This document shows positions 36,176-47,545 of a DNA stretch of 64,000 nucleotides, in pieces (position 1 is the first letter of the stretch; each line of letters begins with the position of its first letter). The notes beneath the pieces were generated by a model, which was not told the DNA's origin, ran no database searches, and worked only from the letters and a program-made list of their open reading frames with translations. The stretch comes from Gamsiella multidivaricata (Eukaryota > Mortierellomycota > Mortierellomycetes > Mortierellales > Mortierellaceae), in assembly GCF_025024155.1 (NCBI RefSeq), contig NW_026251749.1:1-64000 (forward strand). Direction: 5' to 3'. Made by a program: the position numbers and the translations under genes.

Positions 36176-36860
36176 TTAAAATGGACCTAGCAACAGCCAA
36201 AAGTTCCGCTGTACTTTGTTGTGACGATTCGGCACAAAGTAGCAAGGACGCGGCCCTTGTCCTGGACCTGCAGATACGACTCCGTTCTTTTGCTCGTCTT
36301 CGATAAAGGTGATCATGTCGTCCACAAGAGGCTCGAAGCCCTCCCTCACGAACTTGAACTGGTTTTCGACGGCCTCGAGTCCCTCCGCAACCTTGAAGTG
36401 CGCCAATGGCGGTACAATGGCTCCAGTCATGGTGATCCTGAACTTGACCATCTGCATCAGCGCCAGGACAAAGGATCCATACTTGTCAAAGAACCCGATC
36501 GGCCGGTCCAGGTCGTATCCCTCGAGTTTCGCCAGATGAATCTCGTGCGGGGCTTTAGATCCTTTAGCTATAGTATGAGCGCCACACTCACACAGGAAGT
36601 ACAGTCGAAACTGGTATGAGCAGCTTGTCGCGATGTCGGGGTACTTTTGGTAGAACGATAAGCAGCCGAGGAATTGGATACTCGTGAAGCTCATAGGCTT
36701 GGGTGAGAACGACTTCGACTTCGCCATGGATTTAGGCTTGCCGATCGAGGGCCTGCTGCTGTACCTTGAACATGTACTTCTGGTATTCTGGTTGTCCAAT
36801 AATTGTTAATGCGTCCTCCTCTCTTCCGCGTCCATTTGCTTCTGCTTTCGCGGAATTCAT
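36176..36860 (-). pseudogene. Decayed member of a Mortierellaceae-type repeat family
   Basis: Read on the minus strand from the ATG at 36860, one frame gives MNSAKAEANG, QPEYQKYMFKVQQQALDRQA, an in-frame TAA, then VVLTQAYELHEYPIPRLLIV and LPKVPRHRDKLLIP. The frame then shifts to FRLYFLCECGAHTIAKG, KAPHEIHLAKLEGYDLDRPI, FFDKYGSFVLALMQMVKF and IVPPLAHFKVAEGLEAVENQ, and runs to a stop at 36176. The two frames together resemble, from memory, the C-terminal half of a large family of unknown function found in many copies in Mortierella genomes (pattern ELHEYPIPRLF...RLYFLCECG...HEIHLAKHEGYDL). One stop and one frameshift break it, and the usual N-terminal part is missing. It is therefore a fragmentary, dead copy. 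I do not restore it here. Confidence 0.75.
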
Positions 36861-37258
36861 TACTACAGATCAAGGACCTATTTTTGATGGTTCCTGTCAA
36901 CGTCAGTCTCTGCTTTTGCGGCTGTGACGATATCGGGCTGGCCTGATTGAATGGTATGGAGCCTTAAGATAAATTTGTGAGATGTTACCTCTGGTTATAG
37001 AAACCAGCCGAGTGGGATGGAGATGATTTTAATTGAGAGTGAAGAGTCAGGGATGGAGCAAAGCTGAAACGACTGTATGATTTGCTCGTCGCCTGTTATT
37101 TTCTTTTCGAGCACGATTTTTGAGAAATAACGAGATAGACATTGACCTGAGATGGGGAAAAAGCTAAAGCAATGCAGGAACGCTATTTCGTGTACTGGTA
37201 CATGCACGAATAATAAAGTGTGTGCGGTGCCAAAAGCATTATATTTCAAAATCTAGAA
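36861..37258. other. Intergenic between pseudogene and RSM22
   Basis: 398 bases, AT-rich, downstream of RSM22. I see no gene. It may contain 5' remains of the pseudogene that are too diverged to recognise. Confidence 0.4.
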
Positions 37259-39944
37259 TTACAGCTCAAGGAAGACGTCCTCGTCTTTGCCTCCCTTCTT
37301 GCCCTTTCGACTGCTCTTGGTGCCATCAATCTGGTCCAACGAAACTTTCTGTCGACTTTGCTTCTTCTCCTTTTGCTTTGCCCGCTTCTGAAGCGCTTCA
37401 GAACCGACTCCCAGCGGTCTCCTCTTGATGCTCTTCCCATCCTCGTCTGCTGCCTCGTCTCCCTCTCTATCGGCGTCGGTCATGTTCTTAACGGTATCTT
37501 TCCTCACTGGCTTGTTCTTGGGCGCATGTGGGAATAGATCACCCCACATGGCCTTGCGAGCGTCTCTGTAGGGGATCCTGCCTTGCGATTTAGGGATAAT
37601 AATGCGTTCCAGGTATCCATTAGCTGCACATGTGTCGATCACTACATGTCCATCCTTCTTGAGCGGCGGTACAACAATGCGGGACCACAAGTGTGAGGCT
37701 GCAAACATGTCCTCGGCGTTGTCGTAGGTCACTGGTGGCGGTGGTGGGATCTTCTTGTACTTTTTCTTATTCGTGATGGAGTCAGCACTGCCTTCTGATG
37801 GCACGTCCAAGACCTCTAGCGACTGTGTTTGCGATTGAAGCTGGGCTTCTGGCGCAGGCGTTGTTTGTATTACTGATGTTGGGGTAAACACTGGACGAGC
37901 TCCCTTGCGCAAGACGACATATGTGTACTTGGAGTCCTCGAAATTCTCCTTGGAATGCTTTGTCTTGCGCTGTAGCCCGTCAAAAACTTGGTTAGATCGG
38001 GAAATACCAGATCTATATTTTATACAATAAAAGGGTTTGCCGCGAACTCACCAGGAAGTCGGGCCGTTGGACCTTTTGAGAGAAGTGGCACCATTGAGAG
38101 TCACGTGCCAAAGACGTATACATAGGGCAAACCTTATCATGAGGGCACTATTTTTATAGTTGAAGAGTCGCAAGCAATGTCAGTCGGACATGGTAGGTAC
38201 GATGCAGCTTATCTTCCTTGTCCTTCAAGAAATGAACAGTAACTTACTGGCGCCAGAACATGAGCGGACTCCCTCTTCGGTGGCTCTTCTTCCGGCAAAA
38301 GATTACCCCAGGCATCGTATTTTGGTTTGGCCTTGACACGATCCAGGTCGAGGCCCAAAATCTGCTCCCTCGCTTCTGCAAGAGTTTTGAATCCACTGGG
38401 CGTTCCACGGTCAATCAGAATCTATGAGATCGCATTGCAAAAGCCAAGGCAACTGAGTTCAGTTTGCTTTCGGGATAGGAATACGAAGAGCGATGGGCGA
38501 TGACATGAGGCTCCCCGTCCCTACCAGCAAATCGTTCGTCGAATCCCAAAGGTGCTCCAGTGTCGACTTTCGGAGCGCAGGTGTTGTGAGCTCACTCAGT
38601 GTAAACGCGCTGATAACAACATCGTGCTTTGTGCTCTGAGACCCATGCGAGAGGAATGGTTTAAAGGTGACATTGGGAATAGCCACCCCCGCTGTCGCCA
38701 TTGAGCCCAAAATTTCCTCCGCAGTCTCTAACATGGACATGGATGCATCAATTCCCGTGTACTGAATAGGTGTTTCCCATACATCATTAGCGGCCCTAGC
38801 AATAAAGAGTGCCGATATCTTTGAGCGTTAGTCTGACCGTGAATGTGTGCCTGGTAAACCTGCATATCTTTGCGTCCACCCTGAGTTGTCTTTCATACCA
38901 AATGGCTGTTCCGGGTCCGGTTCCAAAGTCCAAGCAGGTTTTGGGCTGCAGGTCAGGAATACGTCGATTCACTTCCTCGAGCACGTTTTTGATCGCACTG
39001 TAGGTCGTAGGCGCTATTGCAGCAATGTAGGCCGTAGACTCTCGGTAGCCGTACTCCAAAATGTGCGCCAGAACAGGCTTGTCGCCTTTAGACCCCACAT
39101 CCCCAGATCCGCTCTTCAGTCCTGTGTTAGTAAACGGGATTAATGTTAGCTATTGCCCGATGCATGTAAGAAGTATGAGAACTCAGATACAGCATAATCC
39201 CGAGTGTGAGCACGTACTCTTTGCTGGAAGTTCCGTAAAATAATCGCCTTCTAATGCCCCTGTTGACCTCAGCGATCCATACAACCTGAGTGCATCTGTT
39301 CTGACTAGCGACTTGTCTTGTTCTAAAATTATTAAAGGCTAGGTGAGTTCCATGCGTATTTACCTGCTTATTCCAGAGGCCGGGGTGAAGTTTGATTATT
39401 GCGTACCATCGAGTATTGCTCGGATAGCGTCCTGGACGGCTCTAGGCATCTCTACCTGCCCTATACGTTTGCGCCCATAGTCCATCTCCTTTGATCCACG
39501 CTGATGATGAGGCCTATCGTCAAGGCCCTCGGCACCCGTATTGGCATCATATTGCTCCCGCGTCTGTCCAGTAACTCTGTCGTCGTGGGGAATCATTGAG
39601 ACGTTTCCTTGCTTGTCGAGAAAAATGACCATATTCGGATCATACTCCTTCACAGTCTGCAGCTTGGCCAGCTTGAAATTGCCGGGCAGTTTGATATCCG
39701 AGGCGGTAGTATCTGTGCTTTTCAGAAATGCCTCGGCTGTGGATTCGATATCGCCTCTTGAAGAGGCAATCGAGCTAGCGGAAGGAGAGGCATTGGAAGG
39801 CACCCTCGGAATTTTGGGCCGAGCTCGTGCTACCCTGGCATAGGTTCTCTTTGCTGAGGCAGCCCCGCGAGGGTGCAGTGATAATCCTGCGAGATGATGG
39901 ACGAATGAATCTGTAATTCCAGAGACTCTCCGATATGTGTGCAT
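37259..39944 (-). CDS. RSM22: Mitochondrial ribosome assembly factor Rsm22/METTL17
   Basis: Seven exons (39944-39407, 39322-39218, 39121-38899, 38795-38525, 38421-38248, 38147-38052, 37969-37259) encode about 705 residues. The basic N-terminus (MHTYRRVSGITDSFVHHLAG) fits mitochondrial import. Marks of the family: EYGYRESTAYIAAIAPTTYS, the methyltransferase-like loop CLDFGTGPGTAIWAANDVW, YTGIDASMSML, FTLSELTTPALRKSTLEHLW, LIDRGTPSGFKTLAEARE. Cys438, Cys444 and Cys457 (APCPHDKVCP and SQWCHFS) with Cys583 (VIDTCAANG) are placed like the ligands of the 4Fe-4S cluster known in METTL17. The protein assists assembly of the small mitoribosomal subunit. The end is Lys-rich, as in other fungal members. 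The CLYBL gene starts 434 bases away on the other strand. Confidence 0.93.
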
Positions 39945-40378
39945 GCTGAGGGTTTGGCCGGGTGAGGTGAGTGGTAGAGGTGGAAGTAAGCGAAGCTTTC
40001 TTTTTTCTTTTTTTTTTGGAGGCCCGTATAAATAGTGACTGCGGTCAACATGGAGTGTCCATTTTTGGTGGCGACAACTTGTGCGGCCAGGGACCGCGGT
40101 CCCCAGGTGAACAATCAGCCATTGTGGGGGCAGCATTAGGGCGCCAGGCCTAGAACGGATCACAAACGGACCATCTCTTGGATACTCGGGATCAATATCA
40201 CTCGCTTCACCAGCACTGCCAGTCTATTTAGTGCTGGAGAGCTGTGCAGCAAGACAGACTTGTCAAACCTTATGTAGCAGGCATCCATATTTGGGCATTC
40301 GGTTCGTTTCGTTTGGCAGGATGTTCCGCATCGTCGCGTCCGCTCCCACCCCATCCTAGAAGACTCGGCATTCCCATC
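39945..40378. promoter_or_regulatory. Divergent promoter region, RSM22 and CLYBL
   Basis: 434 bases between the starts of two genes for mitochondrial proteins. It includes an A/T tract at 40002-40018 (TTTTTT on the plus strand). No factor site is recognised. Co-expression is possible but only inferred from the arrangement. Confidence 0.4.
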
Positions 40379-42412
40379 ATGCTCGCCTCATTTAGAACAC
40401 TTGCTGCTCGCAGCGCACTCAACAGAACCCTGGGCGCGACACAGCGTGAGTCGGCTTTATATGACGCGCCATTTGGACTGTGTGCTGAAGGCTGCAGTGC
40501 GACCGACGCAATCAAAGACACTCGAAATACATGTCAACCATCGAGACTGACTCTTGTTCACTTTCACTCCGTTGTGTATCCTGTTCTCTTGCTTACTTAT
40601 TCTCCATTATAGCTGCCCAAGCTATTTTGCGGAAAAGATACTTGAGCTCCTCGACAACCCTGCTCGCCGGCGACACCACTACCCTATCTCCAGCTGCATC
40701 CTCATCAACCGTTGCAACGGCGGGATCATCTTCAGTAGCTGCCGGATCCGGTGTCAATCAAGGTTCTGGGGTTCAGGGATTAGAGCCAGAGAAGCGTATT
40801 CGACGGTCTATTTTCTATGGTAATAAGAGCCTAGACGTGGCAGCCAAATGCATGGTACACTTGTACATGAACATGTTCTGACCATTTCCACGTCTTGTAT
40901 TCCAATAGTTCCCGGAAGTGATGAACGCAAGCTGAAGTCATCGCTTTCCCTTGGTGCTGACTGTCTCGTTTATGACCTCGAAGATGGCGTGGCTCACAAC
41001 CGCAAAAACATTGCGCGCGAGATGGTTTTTGACGCGCTCGAGGCATCGGAACATCGCAAGGCCGAGAAGGCTGTTCGCATCAACGCTGTTGGGTCTGGCT
41101 TGGAATTCGATGACTTGAACGTCGTGGTACGTGTCTGCGCTTGCTATTGAATGTACGCTAGTCAGGATGTCGTTTTATGGTAGGAACTAATCACGTCTAT
41201 TGTGAATGGATTATAGCTTCGATCCAGCAGACTGCAGGCGATTGTTATTCCCAAAGTCCAGTCCGCAAAGGATGTGCAGTTTGTCAGCCAGATGGTTGAC
41301 AGTGTCGCCCCATTCATCACGTAAGAGCAGAGGATGGAGGAATGGTATCGCATGCTAATAACTCCGTGGGAAACATACAACTGACGTGCAGTTTTATTCT
41401 ATCTAGGCGCAAGAATGTCAGGATTATCGCTTCAATCGAGAGTGCTCTTGGAATCATGAACCTGAAGGAGATTGCAACTTCCGACCCTCGCGTGGACGCA
41501 TTGGTGGTATGTAAACTCACTAATATGCTTTTGCCATCCTTTGCTGCGCCTGGACATTCACCTGAAATACAACTTCTATCCTCTGATCGTTTAGTTCGCA
41601 GCGGAGGATTATTGTGCGGATTTGGGCTTGACCAGGACCCGTGAAGGGATCGAGATGCTCTATGGTCGATCAGCAATTGTCACTGCCGCGCACGCCTATG
41701 GTCTTCAGGCCATTGATCTGGTAAACCACATTCGAATACAGATGACACTTGGGCAAAACCATACATGACGGTACAAGTCTGAAGACTAATTCTAGCTTTC
41801 TTTTTTGTATATGTATTGGATTAGGTCTGCATGGATTACAAGAACGACGAGATTTTGAAGGAAGAATGTGAATTTGGACGCAGAATGGGCTTCTTGGGCA
41901 AGCAGGCAGTTCATCCTCGTCAACTTGAAATCATCCAGCGCTGCTTCTTGCCCACTGACCATGGTACACAGTAGATTCTTACTGTCGACTTCATGAGGAG
42001 TGTATTTAAGTCCTCCTCTAATCGTTCAATGGATTATATCTATCCCGCTCCTTTAGAGATCGCAAGGGCCGCCGACATCAGCGAGGGCTACCAAGAACAC
42101 TCTAAGCGTGGGGTTGGAGCGTTCAACTACAACGGCAAGGTGTAAGTGTTTCCACCCGCATGACCATTCGCTGGAACACGCATCATGACGGGGAACAACT
42201 GACGCCTCTCTTCAATATGAATATATAGCATCGATTTGCCTGTCGTAAAGTGGGCAGAAAAGATTTTGAGCCGCGCTCGCCAGGGCGGTGTGGTTATTCC
42301 CAAACCCGAGGAGCGCCAAAAGATCTTGCAAGCTGGACCTGCAGGAGGTATGAGCTCGACAGCCGTTGCTGTGAACAGTTCAAAGACCGACAGCACAGCA
42401 CCTGAAGCTTAA
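40379..42412 (+). CDS. CLYBL-type citramalyl-CoA lyase, mitochondrial
   Basis: Nine exons (40379-40445, 40613-40819, 40909-41126, 41217-41320, 41407-41506, 41595-41720, 41825-41963, 42057-42141, 42229-42412) give 409 residues. The start MLASFRTLAARSALNRTLG is a good mitochondrial presequence. The lyase TIM barrel follows: RRSIFYVPGSDERKLKSS, LGADCLVYDLEDGVA with the metal-binding Asp/Glu, VRINAVGSG, AIVIPKVQSAKDV, IIASIESALGIMN, FAAEDYCADLG, MDYKNDEILKEECEFGRRMG and GKQAVHPRQLEIIQRCF. The order matches CitE-like proteins and human CLYBL, which cleaves citramalyl-CoA to acetyl-CoA and pyruvate in itaconate catabolism. A malyl-CoA activity cannot be excluded. An AATAAA lies at 42465. Confidence 0.9.
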
Positions 42413-42784
42413 AAGAAATCGACCATTCCTTCGGCCTCCTCACTGCAGAATATTCCAATTGCGAAATAAACAGCACAAGTTTTAAAAGCGGGCATAGAAG
42501 ATTGGCTGAGGTTCTTTTGTATGGCGGCATCTCATTTATCCAGGGCGTGGATGCATTCGTTATTGAGATGCACTTTGATTTGCACGATTGCACAGGGCTC
42601 AGCTCGTTACACACAGCAAAATGTCCGGCAGTTAGGCGAACAGGCGCCCTCTCTTCGGAAACAGGAATGAAGATGAGGTGCATGCTCATCTTGTTCTCTT
42701 TATTCCTCTCCTCATCACCCTTTTTTTTTTTTTTTTTTTTCTTTTTTCTATATCAGCTTCGCACAAAGAAAAACCCTGCAGACA
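42413..42784. promoter_or_regulatory. Short intergenic with poly(T) tract before the FAD monooxygenase
   Basis: Contains AATAAA at 42465-42470 (3' end of CLYBL) and a 20-base T tract at 42721-42740, about 45 bases before the monooxygenase start. The tract is typical of poly(dA:dT) promoter elements that exclude nucleosomes; that role is inferred. Confidence 0.4.
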
Positions 42785-43742
42785 ATGCCTCCACCACCAG
42801 GATTCAAAGTATTGATTGTGGGCGCAGGCGTTGGCGGTCTGATGTTGGCTGGCTTGTTGGAGCGAGCGCAAGTCGACTATGAAGTATTTGAGCGAGCGCC
42901 CGCAATCAAACCCCTTGGTATGCCTATGCAAAGGACAGTGTGACAACGGCAACCATACCGAACCTCAGTGATACTTGGGGATCTAATCTTGATTTTATGG
43001 TGGACGGATAGGTTCTGCATTAAGCCTTGGCGCGAACGTGTTCTATATCTTCAAGCAGCTCGGTCTTTTGGAGCAATTACATGCAAAGGCCAAGCCCTTT
43101 GGCCAAACGCGCGCCCATGGCGAGAATCATGATACCGTCCGTGTTCGCGACTACTCGGCCGCCAACGAGTTGTAGGTTTTTTTTTTGTTCAAAGTCGATT
43201 ATACTTGCTCAATACGGACCTGTTTGTAGAGCTTAACACTCATTCAATATCACGGTTTTGTAGTGCTGGCTACCTTCCTCACATCATCCCTCGCCCTCAG
43301 CTGTACGAACTTCTCCTAAGCACTATCCCTCCGCACAAGGTGCATCTTCAAAAGCGAGTCCTGTCGCTAAAACACAAAGAAGATGGAGTGTCGATCACCT
43401 GTGCAGACAAGTCCACGTACGAGGGCAGTATCCTCGTGGGCGCGGATGGTGCTTATTCAGGGGTGCGTCAAGGGCTGTACAGGCAATTGTTCGAAATGGA
43501 ACTTTTACCTGAGGCGGACAAGGATTGGGAACAGTTGCCATTTTCGAGCATCTGTCTTGTTGGACAGACGAGGGTGATGGATATAAATGATGCACGATTT
43601 GAGAAGGTCTTGAAGGAAACGTTTTCGAGGTTCGATATCGTTGTTGGTGACAATAGGCCCTACAGTGTAAGCGCCCTCTGTTTGATACGGATGTGGGTCA
43701 TACCCTTACAATCATATCACCTCTGCCTACTCACACCATCTA

Positions 43743-43787
<45 letters not shown>

Positions 43788-44858
43788 GACAGTGGGTAAC
43801 GTTCACTACGCGCCAGAACACACTCTGCTGGATGGTGATCCAACACCTCGATAAGGAGTCCTCGCGTGCGCACGACAGCTTCCGCAACTCTGAATGGGGG
43901 CCCGAGTCCGCACAGGTGATGTGCGAAGAGGTGAAGGACTTCCCGCTGCCTAGCTATCCGGGTCTCACTATTGGCGATCTTATTAAAGAGACAGATAAGG
44001 AACTGATCAGCAAGGTTATGCTGGAGGAGAAGCTGTTCGAGACCTGGTATGGCATGAGGACGGTTCTGCTCGGTGACGGTAAGAGATGTGTCTGGTTCTT
44101 CATACAATCATGCAAATCGTTGCTCGATAGTTTTGTCCGCGTCCATTCTCTATCGTTTTCTGTTACGCTTTTTCTCGTTTGTAAAGGATTATGTATATTG
44201 ACAATGGCCTTATTTTTCCACTGCGACGTATTTTTGAATAGCATGCCACAAGGTAACACTGCCCGCTGTATTCATGCGCTGATCTACAGAGTAAACAACA
44301 CGTTCTACCTACATTTACTTATCATAACTTTCCATACAACAGGTGCACCCCGCAGCAGGATTGGGTGCCGTGAGCGCGATCCACGACGCTGTAATCCTCG
44401 CCAACGCACTTCACGACCTTCCCAGCGGAGAACCATGCGACATCACCAAAGCATTCCAAGCCTATCGTGACGAGCGCTACCCTATTGCCAAGGTCTCGTT
44501 CGATACCAGTCGCAAAATGGGTCGGATCCTCGGCAAGGTATAGTAGCAGTAATAGTAGTACAAACTTTCACCCCTCCCCTTCCTAGCCTCATTTTGTAGC
44601 TGTTCAACTTGATTGCCAGATCTACTGACACCAGCTCTATTGCCCAAATTTTCCTGATTATGCCCATAGAATCTCATTAATGTGGTAATCCGGTTCTTTA
44701 TAAACCGCATGCCGGTTTTCATTTGGAACATGGTCTTGATCCGAATGTATGGCTACCGTCCCCAGGTCAACTTTCTGCCGCTCGTCCCTGATCGTGGGTC
44801 CATTAAACCAGCACCGCAGCGTAGTCTGAAAGCAGTCAGCAACACCGTTGCCGTGTAG
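42785..44858 (+). CDS. FAD-dependent monooxygenase (PHBH-like)
   Basis: Seven exons (42785-42917, 43012-43171, 43264-43666, 43793-44078, 44242-44252, 44343-44537, 44670-44858) give 458 residues. It starts MPPPPGFKVLIVGAGVGGLM, the Rossmann FAD-binding fold (GAGVGG, Glu at the end of strand 2 in YEVFERAPA). ILVGADGAYSGVRQGL is the DG motif and GDACHKVHPAAGLGAVSAI the GD motif that holds the ribityl chain. The C-terminus (FINRMPVFIWNMVLIRMYGY) is hydrophobic and amphipathic and may touch a membrane. This class hydroxylates or epoxidises small organic molecules with NAD(P)H; the substrate is unknown. Residues ACHK of the GD motif come from an 11-base exon at 44242-44252. A 38-base T tract sits before exon 4. 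Confidence 0.9.
43745..43782 (+). repeat. Uninterrupted 38-base poly(T) tract in an intron
   Basis: T38 in intron 3 of the FAD monooxygenase, ten bases before its acceptor (TTGACAG). It forms an extreme polypyrimidine tract. Homopolymer length is likely polymorphic or inexact in the assembly. Confidence 0.95.
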
Positions 44859-45032
44859 ACAGGGCAAATATACCTCCTCCTCAAATCATAATGATCGGTC
44901 GTATGTTAAAAAAAGCGAATCTATAGATGTTTTATTTTGACTACAGAAAGAATAAATGTATAAACACAAAAGCCAAGCATTATAAAAGGTATTGCAGGCC
45001 TATAGGTAAAATGTACGCCATCGGTTTTTCTT
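44859..45032. terminator. Convergent 3' region, FAD monooxygenase and GCDH
   Basis: Two genes end within 174 bases. On the plus strand AATAAA occurs at 44951-44956; on the minus strand AATAAA (TTTATT on plus) at 44931-44936. Both are in reach of their genes, so the two 3' untranslated regions must be short or overlap. Confidence 0.5.
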
Positions 45033-46895
45033 CTAGTCCGTAGCAGCAAAGGCGGGCAAGCCAGTGATAGCACGTCCCAAGATCAAGGCATGGACATCAT
45101 GCGTTCCCTCATACGTGTTAACGGCCTCCAAGTTCATAACATGGCGGATAATATGGTACTCGTCGCTGATACCGTTGCCTCCGAGCATATCACGCGAGTT
45201 CCTGGCGATCTCCAAGGCCTTTCCGCACGAGTTACGCTTGATCATCGAGATCATCTCCGGTGCAATCTTGCCCTCGTCCTTCAAACGGCCAACCTGCAGG
45301 CAGGCCTGGAGTCCGAGCGCAATCTCCGTGTTCGCATCCGCCATCTTCTTCTGCATCAACTGGAAGCGCGCCAATGGGACACCGAACTGCTTGCGGTTCA
45401 ACGTGTAGTCTCTAGCCTGGGCCAGACAGAACTCCGCTGCTCCGAGAGCGCCCCATGCAATACCGAAGCGAGCGTTGTTCAAGCATCCAAAGGGTCCCTT
45501 GAGGCCGTGGACGTTCGGGAGGAGGTTCTCGGCAGGAACCTCGACATCATCCATCATGATCATACCGGTGATCGAGGCCCGAAGCGAGAACTTGCCCTCG
45601 ATCTTAGGTGCCGAGAGTCCCTTCATGCCCTTCTCAAGGACAAAGCCCTTGATCTTGTTGCCGTCGGACTGGTCCTTGGCCCAGATAACAAAGACATCGG
45701 CGATGGGCGAGTTCGTGATCCAGGTCTTGGAGCCGTTGAGAACGTAGTGGCCATTGACCTTCTTAGCGACGGTCTCCATCGAACCGGGGTCGGAACCGTG
45801 GTTGGGCTCGGTCAATCCGAAGCATCCAACAATCTCACCCTTGGCTATCATTTGCAGATCAGGGCGTTGAGGAAAGGAATAAAATCAAAATTAGCTTGAA
45901 AAATTATATATCAATTGCGGAATAAAACATGACAAGAGAAACCCTTACCCAAGCGAGGCAACCACTTCTCCTTCTGGGCCTCGGTACCGTAAGCGTAGAT
46001 GGGATGCATGACCAAGGAGGACTGCACGCTCATGGCAGAGCGGTAACCACTGTCAACTCTATACTCATGAACAAGCAAAAAAAAAACATGTGACCCAGTT
46101 GTTAGTCAGCATTTACTTGTCAAAAAAACCATCATCTCTCTCTCTCTCTTTCTGTTCGTTTGACACAATAGAGAGATACACACCTCTCGACCTCACGGGC
46201 GGTCAAACCATATGCAACGGATGAGACACCGGCGCAGCCGTATCCCTCGATCGTAGATCCCAAGAGACCGAGCTCTCCCATCTCAGACAAGATCTCCCTG
46301 TCAAAGTCTTTTATTTTGGGAAAAACGAAAAGCATGAGTTGAAATATTAGCGGACAAGCCAGATTCTATCGCGATATCTTAAATGAACGCGTGCTTTTTT
46401 TTTTTTTTTTTTTTTTGGGGGGGGGAAGGGTTCCATTAACGTAGACTTACTCTCAAAGCGGTTGGCCTTAATGACGCGAGGCATCAACTTTTCCTGGCAG
46501 TACTCGCGGGCAACATCTCTATCTCCAGTGTAAGCAGTATGACAACATTATATGAGTATATACAGCCTAATCGGATGCATCTGGTTGTGTATGGACGCCC
46601 CTCTTGACGTACCTGACAGCGATTTCCTCGTCAGTGAGCTGTGAGTTCAGGTTGAGAGGATCAGTCCAGTCGTACTTGACAAATGCTGTCCATCGAAGCA
46701 AAGAAAGATGTTAGAACGGACACGGATAAGGAATTCAATCAACAATCCGAAGATCCGCTCCCTGCCCAGTCTCCACTACGACGATGTGTGTGTGTGTGTG
46801 TGTGTGTGATGCATACCTTTGGACTTTGAGGCCATGGTGCGGACGTTTGCGACCATGGTGGGCTTGATGGCCCTTGAGAGGATGCTGAGAGACAT
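45033..46895 (-). CDS. GCDH: Glutaryl-CoA dehydrogenase, mitochondrial
   Basis: Six exons (46895-46817, 46685-46613, 46518-46451, 46307-46184, 46058-45949, 45844-45033) give 421 residues. The start [20 protein letters not shown] is a mitochondrial presequence. The acyl-CoA dehydrogenase fold follows: [120 protein letters not shown] and [14 protein letters not shown]. The catalytic base is Glu397 in [16 protein letters not shown] oxidatively decarboxylates glutaryl-CoA to crotonyl-CoA in lysine and tryptophan breakdown. The TVE/GCAGVS signature separates it from short-chain acyl-CoA dehydrogenases. A (TG)n repeat lies in intron 1. Confidence 0.95.
46785..46808. repeat. (TG)12 microsatellite in GCDH intron 1
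   Basis: About twelve TG units next to the donor side of GCDH intron 1. A TCTCTC run (46137-46150) and a 22-base T tract (46396-46417) occur in other introns of the same gene. Confidence 0.9.
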
Positions 46896-47545
46896 GGCTG
46901 TGGGAGGGTGATGAGGAATGGAATGGAATGGAGTGGAGAGAAGAGAGTGAATGGGATGAGGTGATGAGAAGAAGAGAAGGGAAAAAAAAGGGTGTGAAGT
47001 GTGGAGGGGACAGGGAAAAATAGGTTCCCCCTCCCCTCCCTCCTCCCTTTCCCCTGTAGCATTTCATTCACTCACACACACGCCATATGATTTCGATATA
47101 ATCTCGCCTCCGTGGGATCCCTTTGGATGACTCTTTTTCTCCCCCTTTGTAGTCTCGACGAAGTATCTGTCCAAAAGAGGCAACTGCACAGATTCTTCCC
47201 ACACTTTTTCTTTGTTGGCGGTGGTATTTTCCTGTTGCTCCTGAAGCGTTTGTATGGTCGAGTGCGTGTATCCTGGCGTGGCTCTCAAAGTAAACTAAAA
47301 AAAACAAGGTGGAGCAGTAAGGCGGACGGCGTAATGATTCGTTGCTCTCCTTCATCCGCCTCTGGTACCAAGCGGTTGAGCAGGAAAAGACAAGGACACG
47401 AATGTATTGTTATAGACAGTAATCGGTCGATCGCGCCCTTTAGGCACTTATCAGCCATTGGTCCAGCCAGGCATTAGTCCATGTAAAGACCTACCAACGA
47501 TAGTAAGATAGTACATGACCAAAAGATGCTCCCCCAATACGAATG
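46896..47545. promoter_or_regulatory. GCDH promoter/leader region
   Basis: On the minus strand (sense for GCDH) the first 160 bases before the start are CT-rich (runs of TCTTCTC, CCCCTCCC), then the sequence becomes mixed. Frames here have no protein features. The region stops at the orphan exon that begins at 47546. Confidence 0.4.

Noticed and set aside
45090..45899. 269-codon frame antisense to GCDH
   Set aside because: Shadow of the conserved GCDH exon; Leu/Arg/Asp-rich antisense composition, no family match.
46735..47071. Two 110-codon frames over the GCDH promoter and first exon (minus strand)
   Set aside because: Translation of CT-rich leader and a TG repeat; the correct frame is that of GCDH exon 1.
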